Shown here piece by piece: positions 53,093 through 61,943 of a DNA stretch of 64,000 bases. The notes under the pieces were generated by a model. The model had not been told where the DNA came from. It worked only from the letters and a program-made list of their open reading frames with translations, and did not search any database. The DNA is from Cellulosilyticum lentocellum DSM 5427. Lineage in GTDB: Bacteria; Bacillota; Clostridia; Lachnospirales; Cellulosilyticaceae. The position numbers and the translations under genes are program-made. Every line of letters begins with the position of its first letter. Within the stretch, counting starts at the first letter, position 1. The DNA is taken from NCBI RefSeq assembly GCF_000178835.2, contig NC_015275.1, positions 4,493,001-4,557,000 on the forward strand, given 5' to 3'.

Positions 53093-54784
53093 CTAGCTCC
53101 TTTTGGTAAAACTATAAAAATCAAGAAACTTTTCCTCTTTATTAATTAACTCTTTAAAGGTTCCATTTTCAATTATCAGTCCATTTTCCATATAAATTAT
53201 TTCATTATATAAACCTAGTAATTCTTCACTCATTTTATGAGTGATGTTTATTAATGTTAAATCTTCTATGTTTAAAAGTTTACTTTCTATATCATAAGCC
53301 GTTTGCATATCTATAGCTGATGTACCCTCATCTAATATAAGTATTGGTGTTTTTTGAATCAATGCCCTAGCTATAGCTATCCTTTGTCTTTGACCTCCTG
53401 ATAGGTTACATCCATTTTCACCTACTAAATAATTTAATCCATCTTCTATATTATTTATAAATTTATCCGCTCCACTTGACTCTAGCGCAGCATTAATATT
53501 TGCTTCTGTGAAGTCCTTAAATAGACATATATTATCCTTAATACTTTTATCAAACATATATACATTTTGATGGATCATAGCTATCATTGTATTAACCTTT
53601 TCAATACTTAAATTTGTAATGCTCTTTCCATCATAACTAATATTACCAGTAAAATTTGAGTAATATCCTGATATAAGCTTAATTAATGTGGATTTACCAC
53701 AACCGCTGCCTCCTATAATTGCATATTTCTTCCCTTGCTTCAGTTCTAAATCTATTCCTTTTATAACATTCTTATCTTCATCATAACTAAACTGTAAATT
53801 AGAAACTTCTATGCTTTTATTAAAAGTAGGTTCATCCGTGCCTATTAATCCATGGTCGGCATAATCTGAAAATGTTTCTAATCTTTCAAGAACCGCTTTC
53901 ATACTGCCGACTTTAGGTATATTGCTCATGATTATTATTACAGGTTGCACAAGTGTTCCTGAAAGCTGGAATACAGCAATTAGTATACCCATTGAAAGCT
54001 CAACCTTCAGCACAAAATACCCTGATAAAAAAATGGCTACAAGCTGAGTTCCAAGTCCTAGTATTTGAGACACCGATTCATTAATAGCAAACAGTCTATC
54101 TGCATTAAATTTTATCCGCGCTATATTTTCATTATTCTCTTCAAATTCATCATCTATCTTCTCTTTTAAGTTAAAAGATCGAATAACATCATATCCAGAA
54201 AACATATCCTTTAGCTTACAAGTAAATATTGATAAGCTATTAGATATTTCAAGCTGCTTACTTTCTAAGGCTTTCCCAAAAATACTAGGCACAATAAATA
54301 GTAGTAGCATACTAATAAATAATGCTAATGTAACTATTGGACTTAAAATGATTAGACGAATAACTGTCGCTATAAACATAACCGTATATTGTAAGATTTG
54401 CAGTAGTGGAATAATATAATTCTCTTCAATAAGTTTCATATCATTAGTTAATGCAGAAATATAATCTGCTGTGTTATTATTGGTAAAATCTTTGTGATTA
54501 GCTCTCATTATTCCTCTAAAAACCTTACTTCTTAGCATCTTTAGAACGTTCCTAATGAATTTCTTACTACAAATATCATAAGCAAAATAGACTAATCCCA
54601 ATGTTATTGAATAGCTAATAGTATAAATAAGGATATTACGAAAATTATTACTATCTCCTATTGTGACATAATCAATAGTTTTTTGTACAAATACGGACAA
54701 GTATACAATTGATATTGATGATAATGAACTAAGTAACAACGTCAAAGCTAATAAGAACTTACTTTTTTTAATACATTCTTTCAC
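53093..54784 (-). CDS. ABC exporter, membrane-ATPase fusion
   Basis: The 563-residue half-transporter has six membrane helices, then Walker A IIGGSGCGKSTLIKLISG, Q-loop IAMIHQNVYMFDKSIKDN, signature NLSGGQRQRIAIARAL and Walker B ILILDEGTSAIDM. Translation starts at GTG (54784) 7 bases after GGGGG. It probably works as a homodimer, exporting peptides or drugs. A perfect 24-bp palindrome lies 20 bases before the start codon and an ArsR-type regulator gene lies just upstream, so regulation by that protein is likely. Confidence 0.87.
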   Translation of the reverse strand: MKECIKKSKFLLALTLLLSSLSSISIVYLSVFVQKTIDYVTIGDSNNFRNILIYTISYSITLGLVYFAYDICSKKFIRNVLKMLRSKVFRGIMRANHKDFTNNNTADYISALTNDMKLIEENYIIPLLQILQYTVMFIATVIRLIILSPIVTLALFISMLLLFIVPSIFGKALESKQLEISNSLSIFTCKLKDMFSGYDVIRSFNLKEKIDDEFEENNENIARIKFNADRLFAINESVSQILGLGTQLVAIFLSGYFVLKVELSMGILIAVFQLSGTLVQPVIIIMSNIPKVGSMKAVLERLETFSDYADHGLIGTDEPTFNKSIEVSNLQFSYDEDKNVIKGIDLELKQGKKYAIIGGSGCGKSTLIKLISGYYSNFTGNISYDGKSITNLSIEKVNTMIAMIHQNVYMFDKSIKDNICLFKDFTEANINAALESSGADKFINNIEDGLNYLVGENGCNLSGGQRQRIAIARALIQKTPILILDEGTSAIDMQTAYDIESKLLNIEDLTLINITHKMSEELLGLYNEIIYMENGLIIENGTFKELINKEEKFLDFYSFTKRS

Positions 54785-54804
54785 CCTACATCCCCCTTAT
54801 TTAG

Positions 54805-54828
54805 TATATTAGATAATTATCTAATATA
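54805..54828. promoter_or_regulatory. Perfect 24-bp palindrome, probable ArsR-type operator
   Basis: The half-site TATATTAGATAA is followed exactly by its reverse complement. It lies between the ArsR-type regulator gene and the ABC exporter gene, 20 bases before the exporter start. Winged-helix ArsR/SmtB proteins bind AT-rich 12-2-12-like palindromes of this kind. No second copy is seen in front of the regulator gene. Confidence 0.7.
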
Positions 54829-54918
54829 TTTAATTATTATCAAATTATATTTTTATATTAACTCTTCATTAGATGTATGTCAAATAAATTTGAAAATCAT
54901 CTAACTATTTTCAAAAAA

Positions 54919-54968
54919 TAGAGCTACTTAGGTAAGATTAATCTCCTTAATCTATCTAAGTAGCTCTA
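54919..54968 (-). terminator. Terminator of the ArsR-type regulator gene
   Basis: TAGAGCTACTTAG (54919-54931) pairs perfectly with 54956-54968 and an inner AGATTA/TAATCT helix extends it. On the minus strand a TTTTTTG tract follows. Confidence 0.85.
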
Positions 54969-56000
54969 TTAAAATAATACGTTACTAAGTTCATTCATAA
55001 AATTTTTTAATCCAGGTTCATTTAGAAAATAATAGACTTTACCTTGCTTCTTCTCTATTGTTACCATTCCGTATTCTAGTAATGATCCCATGTGATAAGA
55101 AACCGTTGCTGGGCTTAGCCCCAAAGCTTCTGCTATTTCTAAATTGTATTTATGTCCACTCTTAAGCAAAGTTATTATTTCTAATTTACTTTTATCACTT
55201 AGTGCCTTTAGCTTTAGCACTAACTCTCCCTTATTTCCCATTACTTTTAATTTTTCTTTATAAACTAACTCAACTAATAAACCTACAAAATACGTGTTAT
55301 TGATATTAATGAACGTTGCACCAAATGCTAAAGTAGGTATTATAACATTCTCTTGATTTGGCATTTCAATAATATTATTCAGAATTTCACATTTCCCTGA
55401 GTTAATATATTTTATTAAATCTGAGAGAAGCTTATTTATATGATTACCTATAGCCTTGTATGCTTCCTCATAGGCCTTCATGTTATCATTTATTACTCCG
55501 ATTAATCTAATATAATAATTTTTAGGAGCATCCAATACAGCAATCATCTTCCATTTACTACTTTCACTGATGTCTGCTTCCTTTAAAAAATCTATGATCC
55601 CCCTTAAATCTCCTATAGATTCAACACTTTCATTTCCTTCTGCCTGGTCATTGTATACATCTATGATTAATTTCTTTAATTCCTCATTAGTCATCCCATT
55701 AATATTTTCAATTATGTTATTATTATTAATTAATACGCTTGCAAGAATCAGGAAAATTTCAAGTTCGTTATCACCTAAAAATAAAATTTCATTATCATTA
55801 ATAACTTTATATTTATCAAATGCTTTTACATATTTTTCTATCACTCTTAAATTTTTCTTTATAAAAATCTCTCCATTTATCCCTTCATTACTTAACTGTT
55901 CAATAGCCATTTTCTCGAAATTGCCATAATCATTGCTCATATAAAGTAACCCAAGGATTTCGCAAATAGGGTTTAACTTCTTAATTATTTTTATATCCAT
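54969..56000 (-). CDS. ArsR-type winged-helix regulator with long N-terminal domain
   Basis: The last 85 residues of this 343-residue protein form an ArsR-like DNA-binding domain (LKALSDKSKLEIITLLKSG, LEIAEALGLSPATVSYHMGS, a wing with KKQGKVYYFLNE). The first 250 residues are a largely helical ligand domain of the DUF5937 kind, without the Cys metal site of classical ArsR. The gene lies just upstream of an ABC exporter on the same strand, with a palindrome between them. A role in sensing a compound exported by that transporter is inferred. Confidence 0.82.
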   Translation of the reverse strand: MDIKIIKKLNPICEILGLLYMSNDYGNFEKMAIEQLSNEGINGEIFIKKNLRVIEKYVKAFDKYKVINDNEILFLGDNELEIFLILASVLINNNNIIENINGMTNEELKKLIIDVYNDQAEGNESVESIGDLRGIIDFLKEADISESSKWKMIAVLDAPKNYYIRLIGVINDNMKAYEEAYKAIGNHINKLLSDLIKYINSGKCEILNNIIEMPNQENVIIPTLAFGATFININNTYFVGLLVELVYKEKLKVMGNKGELVLKLKALSDKSKLEIITLLKSGHKYNLEIAEALGLSPATVSYHMGSLLEYGMVTIEKKQGKVYYFLNEPGLKNFMNELSNVLF

Positions 56001-56168
56001 TAACTCACCCCAAAGACTTTTTTCTTTATTATATCATATTTATTAACAAAGCTCCTATCTTCTAATATTCCCCTTATATTCGTAGTTTCTACTAAATCAT
56101 ATTATCACTATATCATAGTCCACTAATCCTATAACAACCCAAATACCCATAAATTTCAGAAAAAAAGA

Positions 56169-56200
56169 CTAGAGAGTAAGTCTTTAACTTAATTCTCTAG
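56169..56200 (-). terminator. Terminator of the TrpXYZ-type ABC operon
   Basis: CTAGAGA (56169-56175) pairs with TCTCTAG (56194-56200), with an inner TAAG/CTTA helix. On the minus strand it is followed by TCTTTTTTTC. Confidence 0.8.
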
Positions 56201-56243
56201 CCCTAACTATAATTCTACCTTTTACTTTAGTTTATCCTTATTA

Positions 56244-57038
56244 TTAAGCTAATAACATTCTATCATTAGCAAATTCACCTGAACTTGCTTCTTCGAACAT
56301 CTTTAGGAGATCTGCTACTTTTAGATTTTTCTTTTCTTCACCTTCAATATCAAAGATAATACGGCCTTCATGCATCATAATGAGACGATTACCTAATCTA
56401 ATAGCATCCTTCATATTATGTGTTACCATAAGAGCTGTAAGTTGACCTTCTGCAATCACTTGTTCAGTAAGGCTTAACACTTTATGCGCTGTCTTAGGGT
56501 CAAGGGCCGCCGTATGTTCATCTAACAGCAGTAGCTGTGGTTTTTGAAGTGTAGCCATAAGCAAGGTCAATGCCTGACGTTGCCCTCCTGAAAGAAGCCC
56601 CACCTTAGAAGTTAGACGATTTTCTAAGCCTAAATCTAACATCTTTAACTTTTCTACATAAAGACCTTTCTCTTCCTTGGTAATTCCCCAACTTAAGCCT
56701 CTTTTCTTCCCTCTACGATAAGCCATAGCTAGATTTTCCTCTATCTCCATTGCAGCTGCTGTGCCCCTCATAGGATCTTGAAATACACGACCTAATAGCC
56801 TAGCACGTTTATGTTCTGATTGATAAGTAATATTCTCTCCTGATAAAACAATGGAGCCCTTATCACTTAGATAAACACCAGCAATCATATTTAATAAGGT
56901 AGATTTACCTGCACCATTACCACCAATAACGGTCACGAAATCTCCTTGTTTTAAATGAAGGTCAATACCATTTAAAGCTTTCTTCTCATTAATGGTATCT
57001 GGATTAAATGTCTTATATAGATTTTCTATCTTTAACAT
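56244..57038 (-). CDS. ABC importer ATPase (TrpZ-like)
   Basis: The 264-residue ATPase has Walker A VIGGNGAGKSTLLNMIAG, signature LLSGGQRQALTLLMA and Walker B LLLLDEHTAALDPKTAH, with H-loop MVTHNMKDAIRLGNRL. The sequence and its operon match the COG1101 ATPases that pair with COG4120 permeases and ABC_sub_bind lipoproteins, known in Streptococcus as TrpXYZ for tryptophan. It is the last gene of the three-gene unit, 1 base after the permease gene. Substrate by analogy is tryptophan or another aromatic compound; not proven here. Confidence 0.87.
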   Translation of the reverse strand: MLKIENLYKTFNPDTINEKKALNGIDLHLKQGDFVTVIGGNGAGKSTLLNMIAGVYLSDKGSIVLSGENITYQSEHKRARLLGRVFQDPMRGTAAAMEIEENLAMAYRRGKKRGLSWGITKEEKGLYVEKLKMLDLGLENRLTSKVGLLSGGQRQALTLLMATLQKPQLLLLDEHTAALDPKTAHKVLSLTEQVIAEGQLTALMVTHNMKDAIRLGNRLIMMHEGRIIFDIEGEEKKNLKVADLLKMFEEASSGEFANDRMLLA

Positions 57039-57039
57039 G

Positions 57040-57939
57040 TTATGTCTCCCTTCTCTTAGCCTGCTGATCTAGCTTTTTCTTCATTACTGGAATACCTAAT
57101 GCAATAGCTACGATAACTGCTGTTAGTAATTTAAGGTCTGTAGACTGCATTCCTAACTGAAGTACAACCGCTATAATAATACGATAAATAATAGAGCCAC
57201 CAATGATAGATGCTAACTTATAAGCAAAGTTAAAGCGATTGCCAAAAATAACTTCTCCTATAATAATAGAAGCAAGCCCTATAACAATAGCTCCTTGGCC
57301 CATACCTACATCTGCAAAACCTTGGCTTTGTGAAACAAAGGCTCCAGATAAGGCAACTAAGGCATTACTAAGCATAAGACCAATAATCTTCATTTTATCT
57401 GTGTTTACACCTAATGCACGTACCATATATTCATTATTTCCTGTTGCTCTAATAGAGCTCCCAAGTTCTGTTCCAAAGAACCAGTATAAAACGGCAACAA
57501 TACCTACAGAAACAATTAATCCAATGATTAAAGCTAAATTGTTTGTAGAAGTCTGAATTACTTCACCTAAGGTTGAAATAACTGTTCTTTCTCCTAAAAG
57601 AGGGATATTTGCCTGTCCTTGAATACGTACATTAATAGAATATAAAGCAAGCATTGTTAATATACCTGCTAGAATACCTGGGATTTTTACTTTTGTATGT
57701 AGTAGGCCTGTAACAGCTCCGGCTATCATTCCTGCACACATAGCAGGTAATATTGCTAGCCATGGGTTAACTCCTTTTACAACTAAAATAGCACTTACCG
57801 CACCACCTAAAGCGAAGCTCCCATCAACAGTCATATCTGGGAAGTCTAATATCTTAAAGGTGATATACACACCTAAAGTCATAAGTCCCCATAATACACC
57901 TTGAGAAATGGCCCCTACTATAGCCAATAATATGTTCAT
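57040..57939 (-). CDS. ABC importer permease (TrpY-like)
   Basis: The 299-residue protein with about eight helices belongs to the branched-chain/ribose-type permease superfamily (GVLWGLMTLGVYITFKILDF, MTVDGSFALGGAVSAILVVK). ELGSSIRATGNNEYMVRALG is the typical coupling loop for the ATPase. It is the middle gene of the unit, 9 bases after the binding-protein gene. Confidence 0.88.
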   Translation of the reverse strand: MNILLAIVGAISQGVLWGLMTLGVYITFKILDFPDMTVDGSFALGGAVSAILVVKGVNPWLAILPAMCAGMIAGAVTGLLHTKVKIPGILAGILTMLALYSINVRIQGQANIPLLGERTVISTLGEVIQTSTNNLALIIGLIVSVGIVAVLYWFFGTELGSSIRATGNNEYMVRALGVNTDKMKIIGLMLSNALVALSGAFVSQSQGFADVGMGQGAIVIGLASIIIGEVIFGNRFNFAYKLASIIGGSIIYRIIIAVVLQLGMQSTDLKLLTAVIVAIALGIPVMKKKLDQQAKRRET

Positions 57940-57948
57940 ATAAACCTC

Positions 57949-58953
57949 CTATTTTACTAGCTGATCACTTAATTCTTGAGGTAATTCTATGCCCATTGCT
58001 TTTAGTGCTTCTTCATTTACTACAAGTGTACATTCACTAGCGTATTCAATAGGCATTTCTGCTGGTTTTTTACCATCTTTGAGTATAGCAACTGCTTGAG
58101 CTGCTGTTAATTTTCCTAAATTGTAGTAGTTAATTCCATACGTTGCTGTTCCACCATTTGTAACCATACCTTCTTCACCAACAACAACTGGAAGCTTAGA
58201 TGGTGTAGTTACTTGAGCTACTGTAGCCATACCTGCTGCAAGCATATTGTCTGTTGGAATATAAATAGCTTCTACTTTACCTACTAAAGATTGTGTTACT
58301 TGTTGAATTTCATTTGAGTTAGAAACAGTTGCTTCTACCCCTTCGAGACCTAGTGCTTCTAATTCTTTCTTAGCTATTTCGATTTGGAATTTTGAATTAG
58401 CTTCACTTGAGCAATATAAAAGACCAACCTTTTTTACACTTGGAACTAGCTGTGTAATAAGGCCAATTTGTTCTTTAACTGGTGTTAAATCAGATGTACC
58501 AGAAACATTACCACCAGGTGCTTCATTAGAAGCAACTAGCTTTGCTGCTGCTGGGTCAGTTACTGCTGTTACTAAAATAGGAATATCCTTTGTTGTATTA
58601 GCTACTGCTTGTGCTGCTGGTGTAGCAATGGCTAAAATAAGATTGTTTTGATCATTGATAAGCTTATTAGCGATTGTCTGGCAGTTAGATTGATCACCTT
58701 GAGCATTTTGATAATCAATAGTAATATTTTTGCCATCCTCAAATCCTGCTTCTTTTAACCCATCTACAAATCCTTTATAAGCAGCATCAAGAGCTGCATG
58801 TTCTACAAGTTGAATAACACCTATTTTATAGTTTTGTGCATCCCCTGTTGAAGCAGTTTGTCCACTGTCTGTAGCAGCACTTTGACAACCTACACCCATA
58901 AGTGAAAGTGTTGTTACCATCATTAAACTTAAGACCTTTGTTAACTTCTTCAT
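57949..58953 (-). CDS. ABC importer substrate-binding lipoprotein (TrpX-like)
   Basis: The lipoprotein of about 334 residues has a signal ending in the lipobox LMGVGC and then two lobes (YKIGVIQLVEHAALDAAYKG, ILAIATPAAQAVANTTKDIP, PVKEQIGLITQLVPSVKKVG) of the ABC_sub_bind family. The frame extends 14 codons upstream to 58995, but GAAAGGGATG 6-8 bases before the ATG at 58953 and a normal signal peptide argue for MKKLTKVLS as the start. First gene of a three-gene importer unit. It has a good promoter of its own but no T-box leader. Confidence 0.88.
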   Translation of the reverse strand: MKKLTKVLSLMMVTTLSLMGVGCQSAATDSGQTASTGDAQNYKIGVIQLVEHAALDAAYKGFVDGLKEAGFEDGKNITIDYQNAQGDQSNCQTIANKLINDQNNLILAIATPAAQAVANTTKDIPILVTAVTDPAAAKLVASNEAPGGNVSGTSDLTPVKEQIGLITQLVPSVKKVGLLYCSSEANSKFQIEIAKKELEALGLEGVEATVSNSNEIQQVTQSLVGKVEAIYIPTDNMLAAGMATVAQVTTPSKLPVVVGEEGMVTNGGTATYGINYYNLGKLTAAQAVAILKDGKKPAEMPIEYASECTLVVNEEALKAMGIELPQELSDQLVK

Positions 58954-59026
58954 TTTAACATCCCTTTCTTCATCGATTATGCTGTTTTTATTCATATTTT
59001 TAAATTTTATTCTTTTTATTCTTTAA

Positions 59027-59055
59027 ATGATATACTAGAGTTTATTATTAGTCAA
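59027..59055 (-). promoter_or_regulatory. Promoter of the TrpXYZ-type operon
   Basis: On the minus strand TTGACT (59050-59055), a 17-base spacer and TATCAT (59027-59032) match sigma-A consensus at five of six positions each. Transcription would start near 59020, about 67 bases before the lipoprotein ATG. Confidence 0.7.
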
Positions 59056-59134
59056 ATATAAATATGTATTTTTTTCATATTAATTTGTACATTTTTATAG
59101 TAAAAACCTAATATTATCATACACATTATAAATA

Positions 59135-59183
59135 GACCTATAACCTCTAGAACATATCATTTAATTCTAGAAGACTATAGGTC
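59135..59183 (-). terminator. Hairpin after the symporter gene
   Basis: GACCTATA (59135-59142) pairs with TATAGGTC (59176-59183), with an inner CTAGAA/TTCTAG helix. On the minus strand it follows the symporter gene by about 100 bases and is followed by TATTTATAAT. It probably ends that transcript. Confidence 0.65.
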
Positions 59184-59287
59184 ATACTAAATAGATTGTA
59201 TTTATTTATGCATTGATTCGATAAACTCTATTTAATAGGAAGATTTAAATGAATTAATTGACTCTTACCATTAAAATATTTGCTGAT

Positions 59288-60814
59288 TTACAGTTCTCTT
59301 GCTTCTCCAAACACTTGATTTAAGTGTGCTTCGCTCATCTGGGTACTTAGTACACTTACAACCGGCACGGCTATACACGATACAATCATTGCTAGACTAG
59401 CAATAACAGGTGCTGTTACTCCTGCTGGAAGCAGCTTTTGGTTGATAAGAATAGTTCCAATGGTAATAGTTAATCCACCACCAATAAAGCCTGCCCATGC
59501 TCCTGCTTTAGTAGTTTTCTTCCACCAAAGCCCAAATAAATAGGGTCCTAAGAACATGCCCGAAATAACGCCCCAAGATAAAGACATCAGGTTAACAATT
59601 GTACTAGACTGAATAACTGCTAGAAGATATGATACCCCTACAAATACAATGCAGCTCACACGCATCATAATCATGATTGCTTTATCTGAAAGTTTAGGTG
59701 CTAAAAATCCTTTAATAAAGTCAATAGAAATAGTAGAGCTTGATACAAGTACTAATGCAGCTAATGTAGACATGGATGCTGATAAAACCAATACAATAAT
59801 AATACCCATAAGCATAGCAGGTAATGCTCCTTCTAACATAGTAGGAACTATCATATCAGGATTAGGTACTCCTGCTGCTGTAGTTGGCATAACTGCTACT
59901 CCTGAACTTGGGTCAATAAAAAATAATCTTCCTAAAGAACCTGTAAAATAAGCAGATACACCTATCACTAAGGCAAATACTGTGGAAATAATGGTTCCTT
60001 TTTTAATGGCTGCATTATCTTTAATTGCATAATATTTATGAATCATTTGTGGTAAACCCCATACTCCAAAACTAGTCATAAAAACTAACCCTAATAAAGG
60101 TAGTGCTTTATCTCCTGTTGCTAACGGAGCAGTAAGCGCAGGATCTAGTTTATTTAATGCCTCAAGTCCCGCTTGTAATCCTCCTACATTAGGATGATAT
60201 AAAACATATCCTACCATTAGAACACAACCTACCAACATAACAACACCTTGTATCAGGTCATTAATAGCTGTAGCTACATACCCACCTAATACGAGGTAAA
60301 TAGCTGTAAGTAACGCCATAAAAAAGATTGCTAAATTAAAATCAATATTAAAAGAGCTTTCTAAGATATATCCTAGGCCTTTATATACAGAAGCCGTATA
60401 TGGAACTAAAAAGATAAACATAATCACTGCTGCTATTAATTTCATATTATTACTATTATAACGTTTTTCAAAAAACTCTGGCATAGTTTTTACATCTAAC
60501 CTATGTGTCATCTCTCTAGTTCTTTTAGCTAAAACCTTCCAAGCTAAGTAACAACCAAACACAGCGTTTCCTATACCAATCCATATAATAGGTATGCCAA
60601 ATTCCCAACCTTGAGCTCCGGCATAACCTATAAAAATAACTGCGGAGAAATAAGAAGTTCCATAGGCAAAAGCACTTACCCATCCCCCCATATTTCTTCC
60701 CCCTAATAAGAAGTCACTAGAGTTTTTTACTTTTGCCTTACTGTATACCCCTACACCCACCATGGTTAAGATAAAAACCAGCACACATAACACTTTGACA
60801 CTATACACGCTCAT
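59288..60814 (-). CDS. Sodium/solute symporter (SSS family), probably for an amino acid
   Basis: The 508-residue protein has thirteen predicted helices of the SSS (PutP/PanF) family. Typical parts are SDFLLGGRNMGGWVSAFAYG, TSYFSAVIFIGYAGAQGWEF, KTMPEFFEKRYNSNNMKLIA and VLGGYVATAINDLIQGVVM. It sits behind a T-box leader, which answers to an uncharged tRNA, so the transported solute is most likely an amino acid. Which one depends on the specifier codon, which I could not fix by eye. Single-gene unit. Confidence 0.88.
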   Translation of the reverse strand: MSVYSVKVLCVLVFILTMVGVGVYSKAKVKNSSDFLLGGRNMGGWVSAFAYGTSYFSAVIFIGYAGAQGWEFGIPIIWIGIGNAVFGCYLAWKVLAKRTREMTHRLDVKTMPEFFEKRYNSNNMKLIAAVIMFIFLVPYTASVYKGLGYILESSFNIDFNLAIFFMALLTAIYLVLGGYVATAINDLIQGVVMLVGCVLMVGYVLYHPNVGGLQAGLEALNKLDPALTAPLATGDKALPLLGLVFMTSFGVWGLPQMIHKYYAIKDNAAIKKGTIISTVFALVIGVSAYFTGSLGRLFFIDPSSGVAVMPTTAAGVPNPDMIVPTMLEGALPAMLMGIIIVLVLSASMSTLAALVLVSSSTISIDFIKGFLAPKLSDKAIMIMMRVSCIVFVGVSYLLAVIQSSTIVNLMSLSWGVISGMFLGPYLFGLWWKKTTKAGAWAGFIGGGLTITIGTILINQKLLPAGVTAPVIASLAMIVSCIAVPVVSVLSTQMSEAHLNQVFGEAREL

Positions 60815-60876
60815 ACCTTCATCTCCTTTTTTTAATATTTCTAATACAAAGGATTTTACCTAAAAGGCAGCAAAAA

Positions 60877-61140
60877 AGCCCTCATCCTTTAACTATGTAA
60901 AGGACGAGAGCTGATATCCCGCGTTACCACCTTTTTTTGCTATTATCTCACGATAATAACCTCTTCAAGTACGTTAGCCACAAAGCTAATTATACTCTAG
61001 CACGATAACGGGTGCACTACCGTTTGCTTCTACTTAAGTTTATACTTGTTTGAAGCAACACTCCAAGATGTATTCAAATAAGCATCTTCTTGCCCCTCTC
61101 ACCTACCGGGAACTCTCTGTTAGCCTAGCTTATTCTACTT
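60877..61140 (-). promoter_or_regulatory. T-box leader of the symporter gene
   Basis: On the minus strand the leader has AGAGAG (near 61113) at the start of stem I, a stem with AAGATG/CATCTT arms, a stem III (AACGG/CCGTT), and the diagnostic T-box AGGTGGTAACGCGG (complement at 60919-60932). The terminator AGCTCTCGTCCTTTA pairs with TAAAGGATGAGGGCT (60877-60891 with 60898-60912) and is followed by TTTTTT. Uncharged tRNA should pair with the T-box bulge, form the antiterminator and turn the gene on. Confidence 0.93.
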
Positions 61141-61356
61141 CTTCTTTTCTACGCTTTGTATTATCAGTATAATTATATATTCTATTCTAAATTTTTTCAA
61201 TACATAAAATTGTACATATTAATCAAATTTATTATTTATTAATTAAAAATTTTTGTTACTTTTATTCGAAATCTGTTTGACTTTTATTTATAAACTTAAT
61301 ATTATTGAATTATAAATCATCCTACATATGCACTTTATTAAAAGGAGGCCACTAAC

Positions 61357-61878
61357 ATGTTAAACACGACTATCTCTACTGAACATTTACAATTAAGCTT
61401 AGCAACTCTTGAGGATTTAATGGTCTTAAAAAAAATTTATGCAGAAGCTACTCTATGCTATTCCTTTGACACTGGCTATAAAATTACATCTCCAGAAGTC
61501 ATCTTGCGTAAGGGAGCATTACCTGCAAATCATATAGCAAATAATAGTTATATATACTGCATTTACCTAAAGGGGCATATGATTGGTTATATAGAAGTAT
61601 ATCTAAGCTTTCCTACTTCTGATAATATCTATATTCCATTCTTCTATATTACAGACCCTTATAAAAACAAAGATTACAAGGAGGATGTATTAGCATGCCT
61701 TATAGAAGCCTTTGGAACGGAAAATTATAAAACAGTAAGTGTTTATACCGCTCTTAAAACTTGGAAAGACTTAGCTTTCTGGCAAAGTTGTGGTTTTGAC
61801 ACTATCTTATCTGTAGAAACAGATTCTACTAATACAGAACATAGTTATGGATATATTGAATTACAATATATTATTTAA
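61357..61878 (+). CDS. GNAT-type acetyltransferase
   Basis: The 173-residue protein has the GNAT layout: an N-terminal strand and helix (LQLSLATLEDLMVLKKIYAE), a central strand GHMIGYIEVYL, and an end strand with FWQSCGFDTILSVET, typical of the last acetyl-CoA-facing helix and strand. The acetyl-CoA loop (Q/RxxGxG/A) is degenerate, reading DPYKNKDYKEDVLACLIEAF. The acceptor is unknown. AAAGGAGG precedes its ATG. It is divergent from the symporter and convergent with the mutase gene. Confidence 0.75.
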   Translation: MLNTTISTEHLQLSLATLEDLMVLKKIYAEATLCYSFDTGYKITSPEVILRKGALPANHIANNSYIYCIYLKGHMIGYIEVYLSFPTSDNIYIPFFYITDPYKNKDYKEDVLACLIEAFGTENYKTVSVYTALKTWKDLAFWQSCGFDTILSVETDSTNTEHSYGYIELQYII

Positions 61879-61886
61879 TACATAGA

Positions 61887-61928
61887 AAAGCCGAGTTTAA
61901 TACCCTTATGGGATTTAAACTCGGCTTT
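61887..61928. terminator. Bidirectional terminator between convergent genes
   Basis: AAAGCCGAGTTTAA (61887-61900) pairs perfectly with TTAAACTCGGCTTT (61915-61928), with an inner CCC/GGG helix. A-rich and T-rich flanks suit both the acetyltransferase and the mutase genes. Confidence 0.85.
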
Positions 61929-61943
61929 ATCATTATCTATCAT

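Noticed and set aside
61020-61110. Specifier codon of the T-box
   Set aside because: Several triplets could occupy the specifier loop; I could not fold stem I reliably by eye, so none is named.
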